A DNA stretch of 64,000 bases from Microcebus murinus (Eukaryota; Chordata; Mammalia; Primates; Cheirogaleidae). The notes beneath the pieces are model-generated. The model saw only the letters and a program-made list of their open reading frames with translations. It made no database searches and was not told where the DNA came from. Positions 12,291-25,300 of this stretch are shown here, one piece after another. Positions within the stretch are counted from its first letter, which is position 1. Each line of letters starts with the position of its first letter. A program made the translations under genes and the position numbers. The DNA lies in contig NC_134107.1 in assembly GCF_040939455.1 (NCBI RefSeq), positions 17,857,537 through 17,921,536 of the forward strand, in the 5' to 3' direction.

Positions 12291-13056
12291 TGTCCTTGAA
12301 TCCCTAGAATTTCTGGGTCAACTCTTGAAATGTCCAACTCTTGCCTCTGATTAAACTACAAGATGATGGCTTTTCTCCCTTTTCTCTCCCCTGCAGTATG
12401 ATCCCTGCACTGAACACTTTTTAGCCAAGTTGTCTCTTCACAGACCTGGTAGTGAGCAGCTTTCCAGGTTCAACTTCTCTGTCTGTCCTGAATCTTTCCT
12501 GTCCTTATGGAGGCTAGACCTCCTTTCTCTCTTCACTTCTCTCCCTGCTGTCTGGCCTCCTCCTCAGCATCCTCCTTCACCAATGTCCTTTGGTAAATAG
12601 CATCAGCCAGTTATAGTCTGGCCCAATTGGCCAGCCCTGAGGGAGGAGGGACTAAGCTCTGGCCACTGTGATTTTCCTGCACTGTGAGGAGGTGGTCTAG
12701 CTTCACTGGCTCTCTGACAACCTCTGAATGGAGATATTTGCATGTGTTATTTCAACATATGAGCAAAAGCTATCAACATCTTTAGGATGACATCAATGCA
12801 GAACATGAGGGCAGAAGTAACCAGATGAAGTAATAACTACAATTGGGAAAATATAGAGTATGGAGTGGGATTGAAGATTGCTCATAATTTTTGAATTACA
12901 GCATAAATGAAGACAGTAATTCTGATAAAATGAGAGCTATCTCTGCATTAGGTGGTCAAAGGCTGTGTAAGCTAAGTGCGGGTAATTGGATCTTAATATA
13001 ATTAGAGATTTTGAGATTTCTATAATTTTATTTGGTAGGAGAGCCTCAGACTATGT
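12291..13056. other. Upstream flank of the desaturase exon
   Basis: No coding sequence. By position it should hold the 5' UTR or promoter of the - strand desaturase gene. It is moderately CT-rich and has no CpG island or clear TATA box that I can point to. Confidence 0.35.
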
Positions 13057-13254
13057 CACAAAGTGTTTTTTTTTTTTTCAGGCTCAATTTCTTTTTATTT
13101 ATTTATTTATTTATTTTTATTTCGGCATATTATGGGGGTACAGATTTTAAAGTTTCAATAAATGCCCTTCCCCCCTCCCCCCACAAGTCTGAGTCTCCAG
13201 CATGACCATCCCTCAGATGGTGCGCCTATCACTCGTTATGCACAAAGTGTTTTT
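13057..13254 (-). mobile_element. Very short L1 insertion with 14-bp target-site duplication
   Basis: CACAAAGTGTTTTT occurs at 13057-13070 and again at 13241-13254. Between them lies a T-rich tail followed by the last ~150 bases of an L1 3' UTR in reverse (TTTCGGCATATTATGGGGGTACAG). This is a severely 5'-truncated retrotransposition event. The TATTTATTTATT run at its start is a mutated tail. Confidence 0.93.
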
Positions 13255-15569
13255 AGTAAGAATTTCACTTGATAGGTGATGACTTGGGCCAGACTGGGAA
13301 GTGTGGGAGGCCTGGATGTGGTGAGAACAACCAGGTCACTGCAAGAGTTTCCGGTAAGAAGTAATGAGAATGTAAGAATAATGGGGGAGGTGGGGAGGGA
13401 GAAGAGAGGTGCTGACACCACCTCACCTCTTCATCCAATCAGGGGCCTCATTCCTCAAGTCTTTTGTTGAGATTCCAAGGAGTAGTATTTCTAATGGAAG
13501 GTCCAGTTGGTAGAATTATAGTTATTAAAAGTTTACTTTATCCCTTTTGAGCTTCCAGTGAGGCCAATGAAGAATTTAATACCCTGAGAAAATTTCACAG
13601 ATTTTAATTTCATTGTCTCATTGGATGGATAGAGATTACAGAGAGTAAGACATTTTGCTGAAATCCTTTATATCTGCTGTATATTTCTTCTCTCACTATT
13701 CACTCCATCATATCTTCTCTCATGTTGGGTGTATTTTCAAAGTTTGGTACCTCAGTTTCCTTATCCACAAAATGAGAATTATAGGTGTTTGTACCTCCCA
13801 GTATTGTTGTGGGAGTAAAATATGTTCATACACAAAACCTGCTTAGGACAGCGTCTGGTATGCAATATATGCTTATTATGCTATTGTTATTCTATACCTA
13901 GAAATAGAAAAAGTGGTAGACATACCACTGGATTGAAGTTCTGGCTGGACCACTGATGACCATAAATAACTACTAAGAACATCAAAGCAGGAAGGTTCTA
14001 ACCTCCATCCCCTACAGTTACTGTAACAAAGATCCTGGAAATGAAATGTCTTGCCCAAATCTCACAGCTGGGAAAGGTCCAAAGTCACTCTAGCCCAGGT
14101 CTTCTGATGAAAAGTGAAGGGTCTTTCAAGCACACAGTCCCATGCTTATGCTTTACAGAGTGGAGGCTGCTTGGAGTAGGTGCTCAGTCTCTCTGCCTCC
14201 ACCTCTTTTATACACCCTGGTCACCTGGGCTCCTAGCCCTTAGGACAGGCTAGAGAATGGAGTTGTCTGACACAATCTGTCAAGAGCCCTCCCAAAATCC
14301 TTGACTCTTAGTGTCAAGGTAAAGAAGCTATATAAATGGGAACTACATGAGTTAAATGAATGTTAGAAGAGAAATAATCTAGAAGCTTTCCTTTCTTTGC
14401 AGTCACGCCATGAAAGTGAACCATTTACACACCATGTTGTTACCTGTGATAAAAATGGATTCTTTTTGACAGTCATAAGCATTCAGCACAATGGTTGTAT
14501 AAAGATGAAGTGCTGAAACACACTGGAAAACCAAATACTCATCAAAAAAGCTAATGGTATCCGTTGATTATTTCCCCTTGTTTTTCATTCTGATAATATT
14601 TTAATGCTATTCTTTATGAGCAGAATTTAGTTGAAAAAGGATGTTTAATAGAAGACTTTACCTTGCTGATTTGTTTCAAATGATTGAGTATTGTTGGAGT
14701 AATAATGCCAAACCTTGATGCTAATTCACACATATGTTGGGATGAATTTGCTTCCACTACAGCTTTGACCTCATCGTTATCCACCTTGATCTCAGGTCAG
14801 CCACATGCCTCATTTTGAATTGAAAATAAACAAAACATACCTTCTCAAACCGTCTTTGTTTTATGCCTTCATTAGTCACACCTTTCCCAAACACTTCCTT
14901 GATATTTCAAGCTGTCTGCACTGCATTGGTTCTATGTTAGAACTCATAGTCAAAAATAACAGGAATTTTGGCTTTTCCATGGCTTCACAAAGAATGCTCT
15001 AACATATGAAAGATAATCACAAGCCAAACTGTGTGTTTGAAAGAATGAGGATGTATACTCACAATAAAACTAAAACAATAAGTGTCACAAGAAATTTCAG
15101 AGATAGCAACTGTCAAAATTAGTACTTATGAAAATAGGACACTTCACTTAATAACCTATCAAAAGGCAAAATAACATCTTACACATGGCAAAAACACAAA
15201 ATATAATAAAGAAACCCCATAAACAGTGTAAATGAAATCAAATGAAAATGTCAAATTGAGAAAAAAATTCAAGTCGCATCTTAGAAAGTTTTTTCCTTAA
15301 TAGAAGAAGAGCTACCACAAAATAAGACCAATGAAGAGATTCCATTTTCACTTACCCCATGGGAAACATACAAAAGTTTACAAAGCACTTCTGTGATGGT
15401 CTTTCGGGAAACTATTTCATGAAACATTAGTGAGTGTAAAAATTTACTATTCCAGGGGACGGCAATAAAGAAACCTTCATCAGTGACTTTGGCACAATGA
15501 TCTTACCTATCTATCACCTCTCGAATTTTCATTCTGCCCCCTGTATTATTAGTAGTACTAGTAGTGTTG
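13255..15569. other. Intergenic with MIR relics
   Basis: A forward MIR relic lies at about 13735-13885 ('ctcagtttccttatccacaaaatgagaattataggtg') and a reverse one at about 14015-14110 ('tgtcttgcccaaatctcacagctggg'). The rest is AT-rich with no gene that I recognise. Confidence 0.45.
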
Positions 15570-16250
15570 TTATTATTAAGTGTGGTAGGAACACTTACAA
15601 TAAGATCTACCCCCTTTGCAAATTTTAGGTGTATAATACAGTATTGTTAGCTATAGGCATAATGCTGTACATTAGATCTCAAATACCTATTCATTCTGCA
15701 TAACTGATACTCTGTACCATTTAGCCATCAATTCCCTATTCTCCTCTCACTCTAGCCTCGGGCAACCCCATTATATCCTCTGATTCTATGAGCTTGACTA
15801 TTTTAGATTCCACTTATAAGTAGGATCATGCTGTATTAGTCTTTCTGCCTCTGGCTTATGTCACTTAGGACATGACCTTCAGGTCTATCTACATTGTTGC
15901 AAATGGCAAGATCTCTTTCTTTTTTAAGATTCAATAATATTTCATTTTACATATAAGTCATATTATCTTTACCCATTTATATATCAATGGACATTTTGCA
16001 TCTATAATTTTGGTAGATATTACACAACTGTACTGAGGGGCTGAATTAGTTTGCCTTCTTACCAACACTGTAAGAAAGTGCATGTCTCTATATAGCAAAT
16101 TTGTTAAAATTTGAGCTTTTACAAATCAAATAGGTGAGAAAGACTTTTTATATATAGTCTTAATTTCAATTTTATCAGATGGATGAATATCTTTTCACAT
16201 GCTTACATTTGTAGTTACATTTATTTTTCTGAGAGGATGTTATGCTGCAT
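15570..16250 (-). mobile_element. Ancient L1 3' region (L1M-type)
   Basis: Diverged reverse-orientation L1 3' sequence: the run 'aagatctaccccctttgcaaattttaggtgtataatacagtattgttagc' and later 'atcaatggacattttgcatc' follow the known old-L1 pattern. No open frame survives. Limits are approximate. Confidence 0.6.
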
Positions 16251-17800
16251 TTTTTAACTGGTTCCTTTTGACAGAGAAAAGGGTTTGGACTCAGGCTCCT
16301 CACCATTATCAGCTATTTACAGAGAGCTGAGACCCAGTTTTCTAGCCACAAAATCTAGCACATGTCCATAAAAGAAAACTCAAGGCCATATATCTCTTAT
16401 ATTGTACCATCCAAGAATGCAGAGACCAGATGTTTACCCAAAGATTAGGAGAAACTCCCTCTTTACCCAAAGATTAGGAGAAACTCCCTCTGCAGGAACC
16501 AGACAAGACTGGTCTGCACCAAGATGGACCCCAGCACTGATCTTGCACTGACCTATCCCCTCATGATAATACTGAAAATCATGCCTAGGGTGGAGATTTA
16601 ACATGCTACTGAGACCCATGAAGAAGCATGTACTAAAACTGCTCAAGCTTGAGATAATCTCTACCTCTGCATGCTTACATGTCACCCTTGTCTCCCCTAG
16701 CCTCCTTAAAATTGTCCCCAGACTCCACTGTGGGAGCCATCCTAAGCTTTGTCCTTTGCACTGCTGCCCTTGTGCTCCATCATAAGCCCCAACAAAGCCT
16801 CCCCTGTGACTCTCATTCAGCCTCTGGTCAATTTCTATTGCGCAAAGAACCCAAAGGCCTGTGTCAATAAGGTCATTTTCTCATGACGCAGATGGGACCC
16901 ATTTGGCATCTTTTTCCCCTCCTACTCACTTTTTGGTAACTAGACTTAAAGGTGACTACAAGACAATAATAAATATCCTAACTCCTCTCAGGCTGTGAGA
17001 ACGTGTTCCCTATGGCTGCCAAAGGCTCACATGGAGAGGTGATCACTAGAGGTGTGCGAGGCTTGTCACTCTCTGCAGATCATGGTCAAACAGACTGTCC
17101 CTGAGAAGGGACTGATGAGACTGGTGAAGGGATAAACCTCAAAATACGTAGTGACTTGAAGTCTACCAACCACAAGAACATTCTCCTTCTCTGTCTCTTC
17201 CGGAGTTGCCTTGTATTTACCCATGCAAGTTGTCTCTAAGGGAATTGACTCCCCAAGACTGATCACCCTAGCAGTCAGAGGATCAGGTTTCACCTCTCCC
17301 CTGGACTCTGCCAGAGAAACTTCTTCTGGCACTCTGACTCTTGACCTTGTAACTTCATTTAAAGCCCCTTAGTACTTTCCTTCCCTTTGCCACATTGTGA
17401 GACTGAGAACTCATTTTGGGAGATGGAAAGACATGTCCCTTGTGAGACTAAAGTTTGAGAGTTGGAGTCCCAGTAGGCAAGTCGTTTGTGGATTTGACTT
17501 CTACCAGACAACATCCCAGTGGGTTTGAATTCAACCAGTTAAGGTACCTAGAACAGACTGCCTGAAAAGAAGGGTCCAAGGCCCATGGTTGGCCTTCAAG
17601 AAAGGTCCAAGTACATCTGAGTGTAATGGTCAATTCTGGTTTTGTGCATATTTTGGGGTTTTCTCTTACCTTTGCCCTCTGCCCTATCTCCTTGTAATTC
17701 TGTCTAATAAATGGTGACTACCTCTTTTTTTCCTACTCCTGACACATTACTTTCTGGGACAGCCTGGTCATGTCCCCCAGCCCCAGTTTTCTATGAGTTT
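16251..17800. other. Unassigned, possibly old LTR-derived
   Basis: Moderately GC-rich, non-coding. Stretches such as 'ggagccatcctaagctttgtcctttgcactgctgcc' and 'taataaatggtgactacctc' have the feel of an old endogenous retroviral LTR with a polyadenylation signal, but I cannot name a family or find paired ends. Confidence 0.25.
16433..16490. repeat. 29-bp perfect tandem duplication
   Basis: The 29 bases at 16433-16461 are repeated exactly at 16462-16490 (TTTACCCAAAGATTAGGAGA..). Only two copies occur, so it looks like a recent local duplication. Confidence 0.95.
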
Positions 17801-19667
17801 CTGGTTTTCTTCTGGGTTTTGTTTCTGGAGTCCATCTTGTTTGTCCTGAAATGGTGAATACACTCTGGCCTCTCTGCTGACAGAAACTTTACTACAATCG
17901 CTTTTTTAAAAACCTTTGAAGTTGCTCCATCAAGGAAAATTCAGAGATGAAGTGGTGAGTCTGCTACTGTATAATTAAAATGTGAAGTCTGTTGGGCTCT
18001 CTCTATGCGTTTTCCTTTCTGACTATTTAGAATCTGCAGTTGCTAAGTGACAGGTGTTGAGATAAAACTCAACTTGTATGATATTATTAATTCAAAACTT
18101 CTTAATGTAGCTAGTACTTGTGAAAAGGGAAACACTAAAAACTTATTTAAAACCAGAGAAAAAAAGTGATATGATGGGCTTTTTTGTAAACTGAAACTGC
18201 AATGGAAACTGCGTCACCCAAAGCTTTGGTTCACAGGCTCCATTAGATTACCTACTTTGTTAAATAAACTTTAGCAGTATGAAAAGTACCAATTTGTCAG
18301 ACATAATTGGATCCCACTCTCTTTAGCAGAGTGGTGAGTTTACAATGTTATCTCATGGCTCGAATTCATAGGCAAAAAATACTAGGTATTTCTGTGCACA
18401 TGTGTACATATATATAGATATGTTTATGTGTGTGTACATGTGTATGTTGAATCTACATGGCACCAAATTGGCTAAGAAATCAAGCCATGTTCATAAGGTA
18501 AGTAAGTGAGTCTAAATACTTTGCAAGTTTACATAAATTCAACTTTGGAAATCTTTGGTAAATCAAAAATAAAAATGTCTCCCAAATTATCACCATATGT
18601 TTTTGCCTATGTTTTTACTGGTCATTTCTATGGCTTGCCTCTGCTAGATGTTTTAAGGTGTCAGCATTTAATAAAAAGGGTAGGAAACAATAAACCCAGC
18701 CAAAACCTCTGTTTATGGGACTCTTGGTAAGAAAGACTAATTTAATATTGATAGTTCAATGTAAACAGCTGGATCTTCTGAGCTGTAGACAAAAATGCCT
18801 CACTTAAGATTCTTGCTTAGGTGAACATCTTACATTCACAGACTGTAAAAATGATTTACAAAAAAAAATATTTAAATTGGTGACTAGCTTTGTCTTTTAT
18901 GTCAGCTCTCGTAAGTAATCTAGATAAAATTATAAAAATAAACAAATTTGGTAAATTTAAAATGAAATTAATATTTGAAGGTGAACATGTAATTTAGAAT
19001 ATTGACATTTTCTTAGGTTAAATGATACATATTAATTAAATGACTTGGGTATTTAACTCACAGAAAATCATGTTTTAACGAAACGTGTTTTAAAAAATTA
19101 ATAAAATAGTTCTAAGCTATAAAACACTGATACATGACTGACAGGCAGTTCAAAGTTTCTTGCTTCTTAGGTTTTCATTAACATAGAATTTTACCAAGAA
19201 TAATAACTCCAGTAGATATATGCAATTCTATATATAAAATGCACCAAAGAAAAGAATTTTTGGTTTAAAATTTATATAAAACTCATAAAAATGTATTATT
19301 ATTGGAAAATTGTTTCATTTGGGGGTTATTTAAAAATGGATTTAGAAAAAAAAAAAAAAAAAAAAACAAGGTGAAAAGTGACCAGGAAGTGGAAGAGAAA
19401 CATCAAGAAAGTTATGGATGTGAAGATGTTTTGTTTTTTTTTCCTGATATGGGAGATTAAAGAGAAAAGAATATATTTTGGTATTAAGAACGCTTCCATG
19501 TAAAATTTTGTCCTGAAAGAGAATGACCAGTTATATAGAAAAGGGGAAATTTAGGACAAAACCAAATCCAAGCATGCCATCGGCGGTTTTTGTAAGTTGT
19601 GATAAGATTTGTGAAAGAAAATTCATAAAAAAATATTAATCAGAAAATTAGAAAAGAAAAAGAAATA
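17801..19667. other. AT-rich intergenic DNA
   Basis: No gene found. A TG/TA-rich simple tract lies at about 18395-18450 and a 22-base A run at 19345-19366. The A run follows no recognisable retroposed sequence. Confidence 0.4.
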
Positions 19668-19826
19668 AGAGGGGGAGTACAGAATAGGTACATACATACA
19701 CAATGATTGCAATGCACACCATCTGGGGGATGGACACCCTTGAAACTCTGACTTTGGGGGTGGAAAAAGGGCAACATACATAATCTAAACATTTGTACCC
19801 CCATAATATGCAGAAATAAAAAAATA
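19668..19826 (+). mobile_element. L1 3' UTR fragment
   Basis: The L1 3' UTR text 'ctgggggatggacacccttgaaactctgac' to 'cccataatatgcagaaataaaaaaa' is present, with a short A tail. It is 5'-truncated and the first of three L1 3' ends stacked head to tail. Confidence 0.75.
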
Positions 19827-19857
19827 AGACAAAAGAATGAGTATTCCCCTCCCCCTC

Positions 19858-20630
19858 AAAATGTTTAACCTCACGAATCATCAGGGAAATGCAAATTAAA
19901 ATCACAGCAGAATAACACCTTACTGTTCTCAGAACGGTCATTATTAAAAAATCAGAAAACAAAAGATGTTGGTGTGGATGAACTGAAAGAGGAATGCATA
20001 TACACTATTGGTGGGACTATAAATCAATACAACCTCTATGAAAATCAGTGTAGGTTCCTCAAAGAACTAAAACTAGATCTACCATTCAATCCAGTAATCC
20101 CACTACTGGCTATCTACCCAAAGGAAAATAAGTCATTATATCAAAAATGCACCTGTATCCCAATCTTTATTGCAGTACAATTCACAATTGCAAAGATGTG
20201 GAATCAACCCAAGTGCTTATCAATTATTGAGTGGATAAAGAAAATGTGGTATATATACACCATGGAGTACTACTCAGCCATAAAAAGGAATGAAATAATG
20301 TCTTTGACGGCAACTTGGATGGAATTGGAGAAAACATTATGCTAAGTGAAGAATCTCAGAAGTGGAAAAATAAATACCACATATTCTTAATAATAAGTGA
20401 GCTCAACAATGAGTTATACGTGTTCATAACAAGATGTAAAAGACATTGGAAATTAAGAAGAGAGGAGTGTGGAAGGTAGTTGAGGGATAAAAACTTACCT
20501 ATTAGGACAATGTACATTATTTTGGTAATGGGTGCACTAAAACCTGGATTTCAGCGTTACAGAATTCATCCATGTAACAAGAACAATGATGTTCCCTACT
20601 ATTTTGAAATAAATATTATAAAAAATAAAA
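19858..20630 (+). mobile_element. L1 3' end, copy 2 of a stack
   Basis: The ORF2 C-terminal region onward, starting at 'atgtttaacctcacgaatcatcagggaaatgc', through a frame fragment at 19974-20345 to the 3' UTR and an A-rich end at 20610-20630. It is older than the lemur-type young copies and has lost its frame at several points. Confidence 0.8.
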
Positions 20631-20634
20631 AGCA

Positions 20635-21450
20635 GAGAGACAAATGGCCATCAAACATGAAAAAATGTTCAACATCACTGATTATCAGAAAAATGCAAAT
20701 TAAAACCACAGTGCAATACAATTTTACTCCAGTTAGAACGGCCATTATTAAAAAGTCAAAAACAATAAAGTTTGGCATGGATGCGGTGATAAGGGAACAT
20801 TTACACACTATTGATGGGAATGTGAATTAGTACAACCTCTATGAAGATCAGTATGCAGCTTTCTCAAAGAACTAAAAGTAGATCTACTACTCAATCCTGC
20901 AATCCCACTACTAGGTATACATCCAAAGGTAAATAAATAATTTTATCAATTACCTGCATTCATTTGTTTATCCCAACACAATTCACAAATGCAAAGATAT
21001 GGAATCAACCTATGTGCCCAGGAACCCATGAGTGGATAAGGAAAATACAGTATGTATGTATGTATGTATGTGCATTTATACACACACACACCACGGAATA
21101 CAACCCAGCCATAAAAAAATGATGAAATAATGTATTTTGCAGCAATATGGATGGAACTGGAGGCCATTATCCTAAATGAAGTGATTCAGGAACAGAAAAA
21201 TAAGTTATGCATGTTCTTACTTACAAGTGGGAGCTAAACTATAGCTACTCAAGGACACACAGAATGGTACAGTGAATATTGGAGATACAAAAGTGGGGAG
21301 GGGTTGAGGGATTAAAAATTACCTATGAGGCACAATGTACGCTATTCAGGTGATGGGTACAAAGTTCAGACTTTACTACGATATAATATATACATGTAAT
21401 GAAATTCAACTTTACACTCCAATTCTACCAAAATAAAACAATAAAAATAT
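20635..21450 (+). mobile_element. L1 3' end, copy 3 of a stack
   Basis: It starts slightly upstream of the previous copy's start point in the element ('gacaaatggccatcaaacatgaaaaaatgttc') and repeats the same ORF2 C-terminus and 3' UTR, ending in an A-rich tract. A GTAT simple run at 21053-21070 lies inside. It may be a tandem duplicate of copy 2 or an independent insertion. Confidence 0.8.
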
Positions 21451-21912
21451 ATACTGAACATGTCCTTTTAAAGAAACTTTTTGGAAGCTGGGGAATATAC
21501 TGTGGAAAATCTTACAAAACTGCTGCTCATTCTTATAGGGTGGGTGGATGCAATAGCAATTCAATGTTAATTTTTAGTGACTGCTTTGAAGAGAAATAAA
21601 ACTGGGCAAAGGGAAGAAAGTTAATAAGAGTTGAGGTGGGTTAGCCATACTCTATTCCAAAGGATGATTAGAGAAGGCCTCTCTGATGAGGAGGTCTTGT
21701 AGCAGAAACCTGCATAAGGCGAAGGAGTGAATTTTGCAGACCTCTAGAAAGAAATCATTTAAGCAAAAAGAAGACAGACAGTGAAGATTCTGGGGTAGAG
21801 TCCTGCTTTACTAGTTTCAAGAAAAGAAAGTGGAATGAGGGAGGAAGGATAGTAGGAGATGCTAGGCTTTCCTGCTAATCCATTTAATTGGATTCTTTTG
21901 TCATGTGAAAAA
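21451..21912. other. Intergenic, nothing recognised
   Basis: No gene or repeat assigned. Confidence 0.35.
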
Positions 21913-22167
21913 GTTAATTTTCTCAAAGCACTTAGGGTAGGAATCCCATTTATTGGGTATTAGGCAGGAGGGATGGAGAAGGAGGGGACGGGTACATACA
22001 TACATAATGAGTGAGATGTGCACCGTCTGGGGGATGGTCATGCTTGAAGCTCATATTTGTGGGGGGAAGGGGGGGCAAGGGCATTATATGCAACCTTAAA
22101 ACTTTTACCCTCATAATATGCTGATATATATAAAAAAAGAAAAGGTTAATTTTCTCAAAGCACTTAG
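21913..22167 (+). mobile_element. Short L1 insertion with 23-bp target-site duplication
   Basis: A 23-base duplication (GTTAATTTTCTCAAAGCACT..) flanks the element at 21913-21935 and 22145-22167. Between them is the terminal ~200 bp of an L1 3' UTR with the young-type text 'ctgggggatggtcatgcttgaagctc' and an A-rich end. It is a 5'-truncated recent insertion. Confidence 0.93.
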
Positions 22168-23859
22168 AAGATTGTTCCACATGCAGTAAGTAAATACCAC
22201 TCACCTATTTAGAACTCCTGCACCAATGACTAGGTCCCTAGCGCTGCTGTGTACCCAGATTCCACTTCTAACTATAATCTCTCTGAAGCAGGGCTCACTC
22301 TCATAGTTCTCAAACATGCATTTCTAGAGAAATTCTAGAAAAAATATCTCTCTTTTTTGTTGGAGGGCTGTTAAAGGGAGAGAGTGAGAGAGATTAATAT
22401 GTGCAATTGCAGTTAATCCAAAATCCACCAAATTACTGTCCAAAAAAAAAAAAAATAACTTTAATATCTTCCCTGTGGACCTGCTTGCCTGAGCTTGTGG
22501 TTCCTTGAGGGAGTTGGCACTAATTTACTGAAGAGCTCTTTAGAAAAATCTCTCCTGTTTGCTGTGCAGTATTGAGTCAATGAAGTCTCTTTAAAAATGC
22601 TATTGGAAGGCTCCATTGTCAAGAGGGTGCCACTCTATTATTTCTTGTTTGGACACCTGAAGAAGCTGAGAAGAAGGAAAATTTGTTGGGTAATTTATTT
22701 TCTTACCAGAAACTTGGTTTTGCAATTCACTTTTGCATAGGCAGGCAAAGAGTCTATGACTTGTTTCTTCAGATAGGTGATTTACATGAAGACCTACATT
22801 GTATTCCAGAGGCCAAGTGTGCAAAAAGGAGTTTAGTAGCCTGGGAAAACTTCATCTCTAAGGCCACAATGAAGAATAACTTGGTAAAAATAGAGTATTT
22901 AGTGGTTTTTTTGTTTGTTTGTTTCAATGATCTAACTTAAATTCACATTTTGGTTGAATTTTGTGTTTTCCATAGAGATAATGGAATGTACTGGCAGGTT
23001 TATGGGCTCATAGAATATGAGATTTCAGAGGCTTGGCTTCTCTGAGTCTTAAATACTTTGCTTTACTGGGTAGAACACAAACAGCTGAGTCAGCTGAGTT
23101 GAACTCTTATTCTGTTCATGCTCAAAGTCACTTGCATGCCTAGGATTGTGTTTTTTCTCGATTACAATCTTTGACTTGGGTAAGGCTGGGAAAAATAGAG
23201 CTTCATAGCCTTTTCCACAGCCAATAAGTATTGTTTCATACAGAATTTCAGGTTTAATACCAATTTCAAAAGCACAGCAATTATCAAGGATATAAGTATT
23301 CATTACCTGTGTTTACAGAGGTGTTTATTTGAGGTCATCAATGTATATATTCCAGGTTCAGGCTTCCAAATTTTTCCCATAACTTAAATTTGTTTTAATG
23401 CTTAATATGCTATTTCTATCTTCATTGTGTAATAAATAATACAAATGTAAGTGAATGGAGATGAGTTTCTATGTTTACAAAATATAGAATTCTTGAAATA
23501 TTTTATTACTAAAGTAACAGTATTTTATTATTAATTTTCAATTACATCCCTCAAGGCCTTTTCTTTTCCAAGCTCCTTTGGGTCTGAGACAACAAAAGAC
23601 CAGCAGCTCTTCCTTTTATGAATTTTCAGGTAACTAAAACACTTTTTAGATTTTTGACCAGAGGGGAATGCTGTGAGACATTTTTTAGTACTTCTTCTGC
23701 CACACAAGGCATGAATATTTTCATTTGATTTTGCTGTTGGAATCATTATGAATATTTCAAGATACTAAATATATGCCAACCTTCCTCAATTTTCCTTCTT
23801 TTCTTCTGTCTTAATTTTCTCTTCTTCTCCTTTCTCATTTGTTCTTTTATTGTGTTGTT
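22168..23859. other. Intergenic, nothing recognised
   Basis: AT-rich, with a short A run at 22442-22454. No coding, RNA or repeat feature that I can support. Confidence 0.4.
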
Positions 23860-24500
23860 ATTCTAAATTTTTATTTTGAAATAGTTATAGATTATGGTAA
23901 GCACACAGAGGTCTGATGTATCATTCATTCACTTGCCCCAATGGTTACGTCCCATGTAACCATGGCGTAACGTGTAAACCAGGAGATTGTAATTAATATT
24001 ATGTGCATGTAGAGTTTTAGAGTTCCATATCTTGTTATCACATGTGCAGATTTGTTTCACCACCATTGCAATCAGAATACACAACTCTTCTATCACCACA
24101 AAGATCTCCATTGTGCTACTCTTTTATAATCACCCCACCACCCTTTCTCCCTCCATTCTAATCCTGACAACCATTCATATGTTCTCTATTTCTATAATAT
24201 TGTCACTTTGAAAATGTTAGATACATGAAATTACAGAGTATGGGACATTTTGGGATTGGGTTTATTCAATTCACTATAATGTCCTTGAGATCTATCCAAG
24301 TTGTTGCCTGTGTCATAGTTTGTTCCTCTTTGTCACTGAGTAGTATTCCATGGAATCACATTTTGTTTAACCATTCACCTATTTTAGGAACTTTTGATTC
24401 AAATTTTGGACTATTACAAATAAAGCTACAATGAACAATCTTGTAAAGGTTTTTGTGTGAACATAAGTTTTCACTTCTCTGGGATAAATGGCCAGGAGTG
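23860..24500 (-). mobile_element. Ancient L1 3' region
   Basis: Reverse-orientation old L1: 'tattccatggaatcacattttgtttaaccattcacc' and 'ctacaatgaacaatcttgtaaagg' match the typical 3' region of old mammalian L1s. Highly diverged; limits approximate. Confidence 0.6.
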
Positions 24501-25300
24501 CTCCCATTCTTTATTGAAATATTTGTCTTTCTTTCTCAAACATCTGGAAAACTGAGTGGGTCACAGAACCTGCTCAATATTTAAGAAGTAGCCCTTTCAT
24601 TGATGAACTTAAACATTCAATGGGGGGGGGGTGAATGGATTAATGGGCACATACACCCATGGTGTGAGGGAGTGAAGGCCAATCAGAGAAAGAGTCCCAA
24701 ACAAGACAATGCTGAGTTGTTTGATCTCTGTTCCAATGAAAGAATCTCTTGTGTCATCCTTCCCTCCCTTTTTGTAGGCAATTTGACTAACTGTTGCAAT
24801 AGAAACTAAGTTATGTAAGGGGCGGTAGTTATATTGTTAAAATATGTTTACTGTTAACTGGGAGTGAGGATAGGTATTAGCCTGAATTCATTGAATTTAC
24901 ATAATCTCTTTTTCTATGAAATGTTTCTCAAAACATCCTTGGTTCACAGACAGGTGTCTTTAGAAAGGTAACATAGCACAGTTAGGAAGACTTGCCTTAG
25001 ATGATCTGCAAAGTTAAGTTCTAGGTCTAAAATTCTGATTCTGTACAAAAATCCTCTTTTGACGAAGAAGGAAACTGAAGTGCTCAGTGTGGTTTAAAGA
25101 AAACTCAGTATAACCCAGTTGGTTACCAAAGAGTTAGCAGGACCACCAGAAATAGAACTCAAGGCTTGGCTCTTAACCTTTGCTATGTAACCTAAAGAAA
25201 TCATAAAGTTCAATTTGATGTGAAACTAAGTAGCCTTTAATTCTGAATGGGTTGCATAGAAAAACTTTTTGTCTTGCTCATAACAGATTAAATCAGAGAA
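24501..25300. other. Intergenic upstream of the OR pseudogene
   Basis: A reverse MIR relic lies at about 25055-25175 ('cgaagaaggaaactgaagtgctcag'). A likely old splice acceptor, TCTTGCTCATAACAG, ends at 25286, 14 bases before the ATG, as in other OR genes with a spliced 5' UTR. Confidence 0.45.

Noticed and set aside
11610..12299. 229-codon + strand open frame
   Set aside because: It lies antisense over the desaturase exon and has no motif. The - strand frame with cytochrome-b5 residues and a splice donor explains the open stretch.
10977..12347. The 16-mer GTCCAACTCTTGCCTC at 10977 and 12332
   Set aside because: One 16-base match is expected about this often by chance in 64 kb, and the flanks do not align.
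19345..19366. A22 run as the tail of a retroposed gene
   Set aside because: The sequence before it resembles no transcript or repeat, and no target-site duplication was found.
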